A DNA stretch of 64,000 nucleotides from Micromonospora craniellae. GTDB taxonomy: Bacteria > Actinomycetota > Actinomycetes > Mycobacteriales > Micromonosporaceae. This document shows positions 26,138-34,696 of this stretch, one piece after another (within the stretch, counting starts at the first letter, position 1; every line of letters starts with the position of its first letter). The position numbers and the translations under genes are program-made. The stretch covers positions 744,001 to 808,000 of the forward strand of contig NZ_CP061725.1 in NCBI RefSeq assembly GCF_014764405.1, read 5' to 3'. Below the pieces are notes generated by a model. The model ran no database searches, was not told where the DNA came from, and saw nothing but the letters and a program-made list of their open reading frames with translations.

Positions 26138-27160
26138 GTGGGTCGACGACGATCACAGTCAGTGACGCTGAGTGACGTGGCCAGCCGGGCCGGCGTCTCG
26201 GTCGCGACCGCGTCCAAGGCGCTCAACGGACGCGCCGAGGTGGCCCAGGCGACACGGGAACGGGTGCTGCGCGCGGCCGGCGAACTCTCCTTCCAACCCA
26301 ACGCGCTCGCCTCCGGGCTGATCAACGGCCGCACCCGCACCGTCGGGCTGCTCACCGACGAGCTCGGCGGCCGGTTCGCCATGTCCATCCTGCTCGGCGC
26401 CGAGAACGCGCTCGGCAACGAGCAGATGTCCGTGCTGCTCTGCGACGCCCGGGGCGACGCGATCCGTCGCCAGCACTACATCCGCACCCTGCTGGCGCGG
26501 CAGGTCGACGGGTTCATCGTGGTCGGCGACAGCAACGAGGTGGGCCCCTCGCTGACCGAGGACATCCCGGTCCCGGTGGTCTACGCCTACGCCGAGTCGA
26601 CCGACCTCCGGGACCTGTCGGTGATCGCCGACGACGAGGGCGGCGCCCGGCTCGCCGCCGAGCACCTGGTGCTGCACGGGCGACGCCGCATCGGGCACAT
26701 CACCGGCCCGGACAGCTACCGGTCGGCCCGGGACCGCGCGGCCGGGCTGCGGACGGTGCTCACCGAGGCGGGCCTCGACCCCGCCGGTGACCCGCTGTTC
26801 GGCGAGTGGTCGCAGCGGTGGGGCCGGCACGCCACCCGCCTGCTGCTCGCCGCCCGCCCCGACGTGGACGCGATCTTCTGCGGCAACGACCAGTTGGCCG
26901 CCGGGGCCGCCGACACGCTGCGCGACCTCGGGCGGCGCATCCCGGACGACGTGGCCATCGTCGGCTACGACAACTGGGAGTTCTTCGCCGCCGACTGCCG
27001 CCCGCCGCTGACCACGGTGGACCTCAACCTGGAGAAGCTCGGCGCGACCGCGGTCAAGCACCTCTACGCCGCGCTCGACGGCAACCCCGGCAGCGGCGTC
27101 ATCCGGCAACCCGGCCGTCTCATCGTCCGCGAGTCGACCGGGCCGGCAGTGCACCGCTGA
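26138..27160 (+). CDS. LacI-family transcriptional regulator
   Basis: 340 residues. The helix-turn-helix is TLSDVASRAGVSVATASKALNG at about 10-31, followed by a sugar-sensing domain (DGFIVVGDSNEVGPSL, VDAIFCGNDQLAAGAADTLRDLG, VAIVGYDNWEFFAADCRPPLTTVDLNL). It is a paralogue of the protein at 7676. The start GTG is 7 bases after AAAGG, and a palindrome ends exactly at the start. It is divergent from the importer operon and is the best candidate for its repressor. Confidence 0.93.
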   Translation: MGRRRSQSVTLSDVASRAGVSVATASKALNGRAEVAQATRERVLRAAGELSFQPNALASGLINGRTRTVGLLTDELGGRFAMSILLGAENALGNEQMSVLLCDARGDAIRRQHYIRTLLARQVDGFIVVGDSNEVGPSLTEDIPVPVVYAYAESTDLRDLSVIADDEGGARLAAEHLVLHGRRRIGHITGPDSYRSARDRAAGLRTVLTEAGLDPAGDPLFGEWSQRWGRHATRLLLAARPDVDAIFCGNDQLAAGAADTLRDLGRRIPDDVAIVGYDNWEFFAADCRPPLTTVDLNLEKLGATAVKHLYAALDGNPGSGVIRQPGRLIVRESTGPAVHR

Positions 27161-27169
27161 ACGCGTACC

Positions 27170-27201
27170 GGCCCGGTGTCGATCCCCTCCGACACAGGGC
27201 C
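27170..27201. terminator. Bidirectional terminator between two LacI genes
   Basis: GGCCCGGTGTCG pairs with CGACACAGGGCC (one mismatch, 8-base loop) between the convergent LacI genes. Confidence 0.65.
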
Positions 27202-28331
27202 TAAGCGATCAGACTGGCCGGTCGCAGCGCGTTCAGCGGCCGGCCGGCGCGCGGGGCCACCGAGCTGCGGCGGGTGATCAGCTCCGGCACCAGCAGGTCG
27301 CGTCGTCGCACCGGTGGCTGCCCGGCCGGGTCGAGCTGCGCCAGCAACAGGCCCAGGCTGCGCCGGCCGAGCTCGGCGAAGTCCTGCCGCACCGACGTCA
27401 GCGGCGGCAGGAAGTGGGCCCCGTCGGGTGTGCCGTCGAAGCCGACCACGCTGACGTCCTCCGGCACCCGCCGGCCCGCCTCGTGCAGCGCCCGCAGCAC
27501 GCCGAGGGCGAGTTGGTCGCTGGCGCAGAAGACGGCGGTGACGTCGAGGTCGGCGGCCAGCCGCTCCCCCTGCTGGTAGCCGGTGCTGGCGCTCCAGTCC
27601 CCGGGCACGACCGCGGGTACCGGCGCACCCGCCGCGCGCAGGGCCTCCCGCCAGCCGCGGATCCGCTCGTCCGCCTCCGGCCAGTCCTGGGGGCCGGACA
27701 CGTGGTGCACGGTGGTGTGCCCAAGGTCGAGCAGGTGCCGGGTGGCGAGCCGGGCACCCGCCACGTTGTCGATCTGCGCGCTGGCGATCTCGTCGCTGCA
27801 TCCACCACCGACCGTCACCGCCGCCAGTCCACCCGCCGCCTCGGCCAGCGCGCCCGCCATGGCGGGCTTGGGCGCGATGGCGATGAGTCCCTCGACCGAC
27901 TGCCGACGCAGCCAGTCCGCCGCGTCGAGCACCGACCGCCGGTCCAGGTGGCGCACGCTGGCGACGCTGACGAAGTAGCCGGCGGAGCGGGCCGCGCCCT
28001 CGATGGCGTAGAGCATGGAGGTCGGCCCGTAGAGCGGGCTCTCGTAGCCGATGATCCCGAGCGTGCCGGAGCGCCGGGTGACCAGGGCACGGGCCGCCGG
28101 GTTGCGCTGGTAGTCGAGCTCCCGCATCGCCGCCAGCACCCGCTGGCGGGTGCCGTCGGCGACGTACGGGTGCCCGTTGATGACCCGGGAGACCGTCTGC
28201 GCGGACACCCCCGCCAGCGCCGCGACGTCGCGCATGATCGATCGACCGGTGGACCGCCCGCCGTCGGCGCGCCCGGACCCGGCCCCACTGTTCTCCTTGC
28301 GGGCCCGTGACCGGCCACTCTTCTCGATCAT
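27201..28331 (-). CDS. LacI-family transcriptional regulator
   Basis: 376 residues. A charged N-terminal extension (about 30 residues) precedes the helix-turn-helix IMRDVAALAGVSAQTVSRVINGH, then the hinge region and sugar-binding domain (VTAVFCASDQLALGVLRALHEAG, SVVGFDGTPDGAHFLPPLTSVRQDF). It belongs to a different LacI subgroup from the other two regulators (AQTVSRVING rather than ATASKALNG). The start at 28331 has AAGGAGAG. Two CGAAA-type palindromes lie in its upstream region, shared with the CBM2-protease gene. Confidence 0.93.
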   Translation of the reverse strand: MIEKSGRSRARKENSGAGSGRADGGRSTGRSIMRDVAALAGVSAQTVSRVINGHPYVADGTRQRVLAAMRELDYQRNPAARALVTRRSGTLGIIGYESPLYGPTSMLYAIEGAARSAGYFVSVASVRHLDRRSVLDAADWLRRQSVEGLIAIAPKPAMAGALAEAAGGLAAVTVGGGCSDEIASAQIDNVAGARLATRHLLDLGHTTVHHVSGPQDWPEADERIRGWREALRAAGAPVPAVVPGDWSASTGYQQGERLAADLDVTAVFCASDQLALGVLRALHEAGRRVPEDVSVVGFDGTPDGAHFLPPLTSVRQDFAELGRRSLGLLLAQLDPAGQPPVRRRDLLVPELITRRSSVAPRAGRPLNALRPASLIA

Positions 28332-28437
28332 CGTCTGCTCTCCTTGCCAGAGGTCCCCGACGCGTGGCCCGCGCCGTCGGACCGGCGGTCTGCGCACGCT
28401 CGAAGACCTCGGTGGTCTGATCTTCGACAATGAACCT

Positions 28438-28451
28438 CGAAAACCGTTTCG
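28438..28451. promoter_or_regulatory. CGAAAACCGTTTCG operator
   Basis: CGAAA-ACCG-TTTCG followed by GGCAA, about 107 bases upstream of the minus-strand LacI gene and in the 397-base divergent region 28332-28728, which otherwise holds no gene. Confidence 0.65.
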
Positions 28452-28562
28452 GCAATCCCTCTCAGGAGATCTCCGGCGATAACCCATCGCGGAGATCACT
28501 GGGTTTCGGTGCCGCCGCCCGGCCAGGCACCCCGAAATCGGCAAGCGGGCCAGCTTCGCTGA

Positions 28563-28576
28563 CGAAAACCTTTTCG
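28563..28576. promoter_or_regulatory. CGAAAACCTTTTCG operator
   Basis: The most symmetric copy: 6-base arms CGAAAA/TTTTCG around CC, again followed by GGCAAG. It sits 153 bases upstream of the CBM2-protease gene. Confidence 0.68.
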
Positions 28577-28667
28577 GCAAGGCCCGACGCCCGAATACGG
28601 CAGGGTTTGCGAACACCGGGCCGCCCGACGGGACTCTCCCACCTGCCACCATTTAGTTTAAATCGAA

Positions 28668-28681
28668 GACAATCTATTGTC
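28668..28681. promoter_or_regulatory. GACAAT-CT-ATTGTC inverted repeat in AT-rich promoter
   Basis: A 6-base inverted repeat within an AT-rich stretch (TTTAGTTTAAATCGAAGAC) about 50 bases upstream of the CBM2-protease gene. Position and composition suggest promoter and operator, unproven. Confidence 0.4.
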
Positions 28682-28728
28682 GTCGACGGTTCCCACCGGC
28701 GGCGTATCCGGCAACAGGAGGACCATCC

Positions 28729-29967
28729 ATGAGATCACCACGAGCAAGCCTACGGCTCGGTGTGGCGGTCGCCGCCATACTGGCCTTCACCGGCGGCGCC
28801 ACCCTGGCGGTGACCGGCGCGCAGGCCGCCGCCCCGGGATGCCGGGTCGACTACCGGGTCACCAACCAGTGGTCCGGCGGGTTCGGCACCGACATCACCG
28901 TCACCAACCTCGGCGACCCGCTCAACGGCTGGACCCTGACCTGGACGTACGGCGCCGGGCAGCGGGTCACCCAGGCATGGAACGCCACCGTGACGCAGAG
29001 CGGCGGCCAGGTCACCGCGACCAACGTCGGCCACAACAGCGCCCTGGGCACCGGAGCCGCCACCTCGTTCGGCTTCAACGGGTCGTGGAGCGGGAGCAAC
29101 CCGGCGCCGACGTCGTTCGCGCTCAACGGCGTCACCTGCACCGGCGCGCCCGTCACGCCGGCACCGACCACGCCGGCCCCGACGACCCCGGCGCCCAGCC
29201 CGACCACGCCACCGCCGACCAGCGGCTGGAACCCGCCCGCGAACCTGGTGAACCCGCTGAACCAGGTGTGGCAGCACGTGGAGCAGACCTACAACAACGG
29301 CAACCTCTACGGGTTCCGCAACTACGGCTGGGACCAGGTCATGGCCAACCGCGGCTACCTCAACTTCTGCGTCCGCTGGGACTCCAGCGCCACCGTCACG
29401 GCCGCCCAACGCGACCAGATCCACACGACCCTCGCCCGGCAGTACAAGAAGTGGATGGACGTGATGGTCGGGCACAACGCCTGGCCGTACCAGCAGGTGC
29501 CGATCAAGGTGGTCGGCTGGGCGGTCCGCAACCGCAGCCAGCTCCAGTGGACCGACACCAGCGTCGACATCTACGTCAACAACATCCGCGAGAACGCCCC
29601 CCAGTGCGCGCCCGAGTGCGGTCGCTTCTTCAACCAGGGCGGCCAGTACCCGAACTGCCCCGGCGGGGTGGCCCGCCACTACGACCAGTCGCTCTGGCTC
29701 ACCGACGGGTTCGGCGGCGGTGCCGGCGGAGACTGGGGCCAACGCATGGGTCGCGAATACTACATGAACAACCTCAACGCCGAGAACATGCACATCCTGC
29801 TGCACGAGATAGGTCACACCTTCGGCCTTGACGACTTCTACGACTGGACGCCCAGCGGAGTCGGCGGGTTCCTGATGCGCGCCGGCAGCGCCAGCTCGAT
29901 CACCACGTTCGACGCCTGGATGTTCCGTGACTGGTGGCGGCACCTCAAGAGCCGCTACGGCTACTGA
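28729..29967 (+). CDS. Secreted CBM2-linked zinc metalloprotease (metzincin type)
   Basis: 412 residues. Signal peptide (to about 34, AQAA-AP), a family-2 cellulose-binding module (about 36-140, cysteines at both ends, WTLTWTY), a Pro/Thr linker (141-165), then a domain of about 245 residues. The latter carries HEIGHTFGLDD at 359-369: the HExxHxxGxxD zinc motif with His359, His363 and Asp369 as ligands and Glu360 as catalyst, as in snapalysin-type enzymes, followed by a possible Met-turn (FLMRAG). Several cysteines (214, 293, 297, 310) suggest disulfides. The combination implies a protease held on plant fibre, perhaps acting on wall proteins (inference). Ribosome site AGGAGG. Confidence 0.82.
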   Translation: MRSPRASLRLGVAVAAILAFTGGATLAVTGAQAAAPGCRVDYRVTNQWSGGFGTDITVTNLGDPLNGWTLTWTYGAGQRVTQAWNATVTQSGGQVTATNVGHNSALGTGAATSFGFNGSWSGSNPAPTSFALNGVTCTGAPVTPAPTTPAPTTPAPSPTTPPPTSGWNPPANLVNPLNQVWQHVEQTYNNGNLYGFRNYGWDQVMANRGYLNFCVRWDSSATVTAAQRDQIHTTLARQYKKWMDVMVGHNAWPYQQVPIKVVGWAVRNRSQLQWTDTSVDIYVNNIRENAPQCAPECGRFFNQGGQYPNCPGGVARHYDQSLWLTDGFGGGAGGDWGQRMGREYYMNNLNAENMHILLHEIGHTFGLDDFYDWTPSGVGGFLMRAGSASSITTFDAWMFRDWWRHLKSRYGY

Positions 29968-29974
29968 GGCCGCA

Positions 29975-30012
29975 CCTTGCGGGGCCCGGCCGTATCGCCG
30001 GGCCCCGCAAGG
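29975..30012. terminator. Terminator after CBM2-protease gene
   Basis: Exact 16-base arms CCTTGCGGGGCCCGGC and complement, 6-base loop, eight bases after the stop. It ends just before the stop of an opposite-strand gene fragment. Confidence 0.8.
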
Positions 30013-30013
30013 C

Positions 30014-30089
30014 TCACTCCTCGACCCATTCGAGCAGGTCACCGGGCTGGCAGTCGAGCACCCGGCACATCGCCTCCAGGGTGCTGGAT
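30014..30089 (-). pseudogene. C-terminal fragment of small XRE-type regulator
   Basis: Reading on the minus strand to the TGA at 30016-30014 gives ...STLEAMCRVLDCQPGDLLEWVEE, the typical end of short Cro/C1-type regulators (residues after the recognition helix: leA(M/L)CrvLdCqpgDLLe). About 25 codons remain. The fragment is cut off exactly where a 54-base palindromic repeat begins, and no N-terminal half appears on the other side. Decayed gene; the end matches well, the mechanism is inferred. Confidence 0.7.
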
Positions 30090-30143
30090 GTAAGGAAGGG
30101 TCCCCTGCTAACGCCTGGTGTATAGCAGGGGACCCTTCCTAAC
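30090..30143. repeat. 54-base palindromic repeat (MITE/REP-like)
   Basis: GTAAGGAAGGGTCCCCTGCTA and its complement (21-base arms, one mismatch; 18 internal bases exact) flank a 12-base centre. GGAAGGG-type palindromes of this kind are, from memory, abundant in Micromonospora genomes. Here one truncates the XRE fragment. Confidence 0.7.
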
Positions 30144-30161
30144 GTCCGGGCTGGCACGGGT

Positions 30162-30192
30162 GGTGGCCGGGGCGACCCACGCCCCGGCCACC
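30162..30192. terminator. Stem-loop downstream of broken S33 gene
   Basis: GGTGGCCGGGGC and complement (12 exact bases) with a 7-base loop, 18 bases beyond the minus-strand stop of the peptidase pseudogene. Confidence 0.6.
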
Positions 30193-30209
30193 TGTGCGGT
30201 GCTATCGAC

Positions 30210-31326
30210 TCAGAACAGCCAGGTCGGCAGCTTCGACTCGCTGCGCAGCGGCACCAGCGGCGGCGCCTCGTCGGCGGCCGGGCCGGCCGAGCGGCCCCGA
30301 GCCTCGTCGGACTCCGTGCCGGGCGGCGGCGCGGCCGCGCACCGCGTACCGTCCGCCGGCGCCACGAGGTCGACCAGGTACGCCTCGATAGCCTCGTCCG
30401 CGCAGGCCACCCGGCCGTAGACGATGCGCCCCCACCCCTCGTAGGTCAGCAGCTCGGCGTGCTCACCGAACTGGGCGGCGGCACCGAGCGCCCAGTTGTA
30501 GCCGGTCGCCGGGTCGTGCAACGAGTTGACGAACAGGAGCTTGGACTGGTTGGTCGGGGTGATCGGCCGCTGCGGGTTGTCCGCCGGGCTGGGCCAACCG
30601 AGGCAGATGGCGCCGATGGCCGCCCGGGGCAGGTCCGACAGATCCGGTGAGGCGAGCTGGGCCGCGTCGACGATCGAGCGCCACTGCCCGATGTTCTGCG
30701 CTCCGAGGTTCCAGTCCTCGCAGAGCACCGCCTGGTACGCGAAGGGCACCACGGTCGGCGGCTGCTCGTCGGCCAACTGGCGTGCCGCCGGTGCGCCCCA
30801 CGGACGGCCGGCGTCGACCCGCTCCAGCTCGGCGGCGATGTCGAGCCAGTACGGCTGGTAGTTCACGTTGCCCAGCAGGAAGTTGACCAGATCCCGCTGG
30901 GTGATCTTGTAGTTGTGGTCGTCCGGGTCCGGCGGCCGCCTGGGTGACCGCGAAACCCTGGGCGTCCAGGCTGTGGTCCATGGTGCTGTCGGCGACGATG
31001 GCGCGTACCCGGGTCGGGAACAGCTCCGCATACTGCTGGGCCATCAGCGTGCCGTACGACATACCGAAGAAATTCAGCTGCGTATCGCCGACCGCGACCC
31101 GGATCGCGTCGATGTCCCGGATCACCTGGAGCGTGTTGACGTGGTCGAATACCGGCCCACTCCGGGAATGGCAGTCGTCGGCCAGCTCACGACTCGCGGT
31201 GACCATGCGGGTGAAATCCGCAGACATGAATAGCGAGGTCACCATGGCCGCCAGGGCCGCGTAAAGCGGCGTGAACGAGGTGTCGCCGACGACTGTCAAC
31301 ATGGCGGAAGTCACAGGACGGCACAT
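30210..31326 (-). pseudogene. Degraded S33-family (tripeptidyl aminopeptidase-like) alpha/beta hydrolase
   Basis: The two halves lie in different frames. The first (31326 to about 30940) has the nucleophile elbow GMSYGTLMAQQY; the second (about 30935 to 30210) continues with DHNYKITQRDLVNFLL and the family C-terminus. The expected N-terminal strand with the oxyanion GGPG motif and the secretion signal are missing before 31326. In the C-terminal half the usual GWGH, carrying the catalytic His, reads GWGRIVYG. Truncation, frameshift and loss of a catalytic residue together make a pseudogene nearly certain. A sequencing error could explain the frameshift but not the other two. Confidence 0.85.
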
Positions 31327-31463
31327 TCTTTGAATTCACCTTCCCGGCACTTTCCCGCAACGTACGCCAAAAACTGCGTGACCGATTCGAGACGTCGCCG
31401 CGCCACGTCCGGCATCGGGGGAGGGCGCCGTGGCGCGTACCGGTCGCGGTAGGTTGCCGAGTC

Positions 31464-32177
31464 ATGGCCACCACCGCCGACGTCCGTCAGGAACTCGCCC
31501 GACTCGCCGATCCGGCCCGCGCCACCGGTGTGAGCCGGTACCTCCGGATGTTTCCCGGCGGCTACGGCGAGGGCGACCGGGCCATCGGCGTCACCGTGCC
31601 GCAGCAGCGCCGGGTCGCCGGCCGGTACTGGCGCGACCTGTCCCTGGCCGACACGGCAACACTGCTGACCGGCGACGTACACGAGGAGCGGTTGACGGCG
31701 GTCTTCATCCTGGTGCGGAAGTTCGGCAAGGCCGACGAGCGGGAACGCGGCCGGATCGTCGAGCTGGTCCTGGCCCACACCGGCCACCTGAACAACTGGG
31801 ACCTGGTGGACTCCTGCGCGCCGTACATCGTCGGGCCGTGGCTGCTCGACAAGGACCGCGACGTCCTGGACCGGCTGGCCGGATCGCGTCTGGTCTGGGA
31901 CCGACGGATCGCCGTGATGGCCACCCTCGCGTTCATCAAGGCCGACGACCACGCGTGGACGTTCCGGCTCGCCGAACGGCTCCTGCGCGACCCGCACGAC
32001 CTCGTGCACAAGGCGGTCGGCTGGATGCTGCGCGAGGTGGGCAAACGGGACCGGGCGGCGGAGGAGGAGTTCCTGGCCCGGCACTACCGGGCCATGCCCC
32101 GGGTCATGCTGCGCTACGCGATCGAGAAGTTTCCGCCGCAGCGCCGGAAGGAGTATCTGTCCGGCCTGGTCGCGTGA
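31464..32177 (+). CDS. AlkD-like DNA alkylation repair protein
   Basis: 237 residues of tandem HEAT-like helical repeats, with the family landmarks NNWDLVDSCAPYIVG and KAVGWMLREVGKRD. AlkD enzymes excise N3- and N7-alkylated purines without base flipping. Cytoplasmic, single gene. The GC-rich upstream stretch (31327-31463) is shared with the decayed minus-strand peptidase. Confidence 0.9.
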   Translation: MATTADVRQELARLADPARATGVSRYLRMFPGGYGEGDRAIGVTVPQQRRVAGRYWRDLSLADTATLLTGDVHEERLTAVFILVRKFGKADERERGRIVELVLAHTGHLNNWDLVDSCAPYIVGPWLLDKDRDVLDRLAGSRLVWDRRIAVMATLAFIKADDHAWTFRLAERLLRDPHDLVHKAVGWMLREVGKRDRAAEEEFLARHYRAMPRVMLRYAIEKFPPQRRKEYLSGLVA

Positions 32178-32344
32178 CCGAAGGCGGCACGGCGGGTTCG
32201 CGTTGTTGCCCTGCTGACCACCGAATGGCCGTCACGTCGGCCCACCACCGCCCGAAGTCCATCGATTATCTTGCATGCATCGATCCTGCTCGTGTATGAA
32301 GACTGAGCAATCGTTAAGGTTCCGGTCTCCTGGGAGGAGCGACG

Positions 32345-33571
32345 ATGACACACGCCCCACGCCGCCTGCGCACGCTGGCGGTCATGCTCAGCGCCTGCAC
32401 ACTCGGGCTGAGCCTGCTGTCGGCACCAGCCGAGGCGTACTCGGCGCCACCTCTCGCGCCGCAGTCCGAGCGCGCCCCCGAATCGGAGCAGTTCGTGGCC
32501 GAGGGTGTGACGACCGTCGGCGAGCTGCGCACCGTGGCCGGCACGCTGTCGTACGCCCGTGACGGCCGGACCCAGGTCATCCACCATCCCGGCGCCACCT
32601 ACGTCAAGGTGCACTTCAGCTCGCTGCGACTCGGCCCCGGCGAGTACGTCACCGTGGCCAGCCCCGACGGCCGGGAGAGCCACCGGTACGACCGCCACCT
32701 GAACCGGGCCACCGGCTCGGACTACACCACCGACGGGCGGCCGGGCTTCTGGGCCATGTCCGTCGAGGGCGACACCGCCGTGGTGACGTTGCACAGCACC
32801 CGCGCCAACCGGGGCAGCGCCGCCACCATCGACCAGTTCTGGCGCGGCTACGACCGCACCGAGATCGCCGCGCACAACTTCTCGACCCAGTCCGTGTGCA
32901 GCACCGACGCCCGCCGCGACGTGGTCTGCTACCGGACCAGCCACCCCACCGAGTTCGCCCGGGGCAACGCGGTGGCCCGACTGCTGATCAGCGGCGGCGG
33001 GTCGTGCACCACCTGGCGGGTCGGCAACACCAACCGGATGCTGACCAACAAGCACTGCTTCTCGACGCAGTCGGCGGTCAGCGGCAGCGAGATGCAGTTC
33101 AACTACCAGTGCGCCACCTGCGGCGGCGCGAACCCCGGCCCCGGCACCAAGGTCAGCGGCGCCACGCTCTACCGGGTGAGCAGCGGCGGCTCCAACCAGC
33201 TCGACTACGCCCTCTACTCGGTGAACAACTTCGCCGCCATCCAGGGCTTCGGCACGCTCTACCTGGCGACGACCGCCACCACCACCGGCACCCAGATGTA
33301 CATTCCCGGGCACGGTGACGGCAGCCCGAAGCGCCTGTCCATCTTCGAGAACGCCCAGAACGGCCCGCGCTGCACCGTCCGGAACGCGAACTACAACACC
33401 TGGAACATCAGCTACAGCTGCGACACCTCCGGCGGCAACTCGGGCTCGCCGGTGCTGGACAGCAGCCACCGGGTGATTGCCCTGCACCACCTCGGCGGCT
33501 GCCCGTCCAACCAGGGCGCGAAGGCGCACCTGATCTACAACGAGATCGCCAGTCTGATCGACAACGGCTGA
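32345..33571 (+). CDS. Secreted trypsin-like serine protease
   Basis: 408 residues: signal peptide (to about 31, AEA-Y), a pro-region of about 150 residues, and a chymotrypsin-fold domain from about 180. The catalytic triad is His237 (TNKHCF), Asp287 (QLDYAL) and Ser366 (GGNSGSPV). Numerous cysteines (185, 195, 221, 238, 256, 259, 343, 359, 386) indicate a disulfide-rich extracellular enzyme. The pattern recalls lysyl-endopeptidase/S1 types; specificity cannot be read. The start has GGGAGGAG upstream. A terminator follows at 33600. Confidence 0.9.
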   Translation: MTHAPRRLRTLAVMLSACTLGLSLLSAPAEAYSAPPLAPQSERAPESEQFVAEGVTTVGELRTVAGTLSYARDGRTQVIHHPGATYVKVHFSSLRLGPGEYVTVASPDGRESHRYDRHLNRATGSDYTTDGRPGFWAMSVEGDTAVVTLHSTRANRGSAATIDQFWRGYDRTEIAAHNFSTQSVCSTDARRDVVCYRTSHPTEFARGNAVARLLISGGGSCTTWRVGNTNRMLTNKHCFSTQSAVSGSEMQFNYQCATCGGANPGPGTKVSGATLYRVSSGGSNQLDYALYSVNNFAAIQGFGTLYLATTATTTGTQMYIPGHGDGSPKRLSIFENAQNGPRCTVRNANYNTWNISYSCDTSGGNSGSPVLDSSHRVIALHHLGGCPSNQGAKAHLIYNEIASLIDNG

Positions 33572-33599
33572 CCCCCGCAGCACCACAGGCGACCCGGCA

Positions 33600-33625
33600 G
33601 GTCGCCGCCGACACCGGCGGCGACC
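33600..33625. terminator. Terminator after serine protease gene
   Basis: GGTCGCCGCCG-ACAC-CGGCGGCGACC, 11 exact pairs, 29 bases after the stop. It isolates the protease from the iron-regulated operon. Confidence 0.75.
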
Positions 33626-33669
33626 AACGCCGGGTTCTCCGCTGTCCCGGACCCACGCGCCACGGCTAA

Positions 33670-33688
33670 TTAGGTTTGCCTAAGCTAA
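33670..33688. promoter_or_regulatory. Iron box (IdeR/DmdR1-type operator)
   Basis: TTAGGTTTGCCTAAGCTAA matches the 19-base DtxR/IdeR consensus TTAGGTTAGGCTAACCTAA closely, 31 bases before the exporter ATPase start. Iron-loaded repressor would shut the operon off; low iron would open it. Confidence 0.8.
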
Positions 33689-33718
33689 GGTGCTGGGATG
33701 CCGGACGGGAGGGAACTC

Positions 33719-34696
33719 ATGACGACGGTGGTAGAAGCCGAGGGGTTGGTGAAGACCTTCGGTCAGGTTCGCGCACTGAACGAGTTGTCGCTCACCATCG
33801 AGGGGGGCACGATCTTCGGGCTGCTCGGCCCGAACGGCGCCGGCAAGACCACGGCCATCAACGTTTTCACCACCCTGCTGGCGGCCGAGTCGGGCCGGGC
33901 GGTGGTCGCCGGTCACGACGTCGCGGCAGAACCGGCCCGGGTCCGGGAGGTGATCGGGGTGACGGGCCAGTTCGCCGCGCTCGACGACAACCTCACCGGT
34001 CTGGAGAACCTGGTGCTGTTCGGCCGGTTGATGAAACTGAACCGGGCCCAGGCCCGCGCCCGCGCGAAGGAACTGCTCGATCGTTTCGATCTGGCCGACG
34101 CCGCTGACCGCCGGACCGGGACGTACTCGGGCGGGATGCGGCGGCGGCTGGACCTCGCGGCATCACTGACCCGCGAGCCGGTGGTGCTGTTCCTGGACGA
34201 ACCGACGACCGGACTGGACCCGCGCAGCCGGATGGCGTTGTGGGACACCGTGCGGCACCTGCGGGACAGCGGCATCACCATCCTTCTCACCACGCAGTAC
34301 CTCGCCGAGGCCGACGAACTGGCCGATCGGATCGCCGTGATCGACCACGGCCGGGTCGTGGCCGAGGGCACCGCAGCCGATCTCAAGCGCCGCGCCGGTG
34401 GCTCGGTCTGTCACATCACGCTGCCTGACGCCGCCGATCGCGAGCGGGTCGGCGGCGTCCTCGCCCCGCTGGGCGAGGTGAGTATCCTCTCCGACGGCGT
34501 CAGTCTGCCCGCCGACGGGCCGGAGACACTCGTGGCCGTGGTCCAGCGGATCGAGGCCGCTCGGAGTGAGGCCCTGTCCGGCGTCCAGATCGAGGATATC
34601 GGGCTGCGTCGTCCGACCCTGGACGACGTCTTTCTACGCCTCACCGGTGCCGGTGAGGCGCCCGGAGTCACCGAGCCGACGCAGGCCGCCCGATGA
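33719..34696 (+). CDS. DrrA-type ABC exporter ATPase
   Basis: 325 residues. Walker A GPNGAGKTT, signature YSGGMRRRL, Walker B VLFLDEPTTGLD, and a C-terminal extension as in daunorubicin-type DrrA ATPases (PTLDDVFLRLTG). It powers the two permeases that follow. The start was put at 33719 because GGGAGGG lies five bases before it; an ATG at 33698 lies nearer the iron box but has no ribosome site. The operon is preceded by an iron box, so export of a siderophore or another metal-related compound is likely (inference). Confidence 0.92.
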   Translation: MTTVVEAEGLVKTFGQVRALNELSLTIEGGTIFGLLGPNGAGKTTAINVFTTLLAAESGRAVVAGHDVAAEPARVREVIGVTGQFAALDDNLTGLENLVLFGRLMKLNRAQARARAKELLDRFDLADAADRRTGTYSGGMRRRLDLAASLTREPVVLFLDEPTTGLDPRSRMALWDTVRHLRDSGITILLTTQYLAEADELADRIAVIDHGRVVAEGTAADLKRRAGGSVCHITLPDAADRERVGGVLAPLGEVSILSDGVSLPADGPETLVAVVQRIEAARSEALSGVQIEDIGLRRPTLDDVFLRLTGAGEAPGVTEPTQAAR

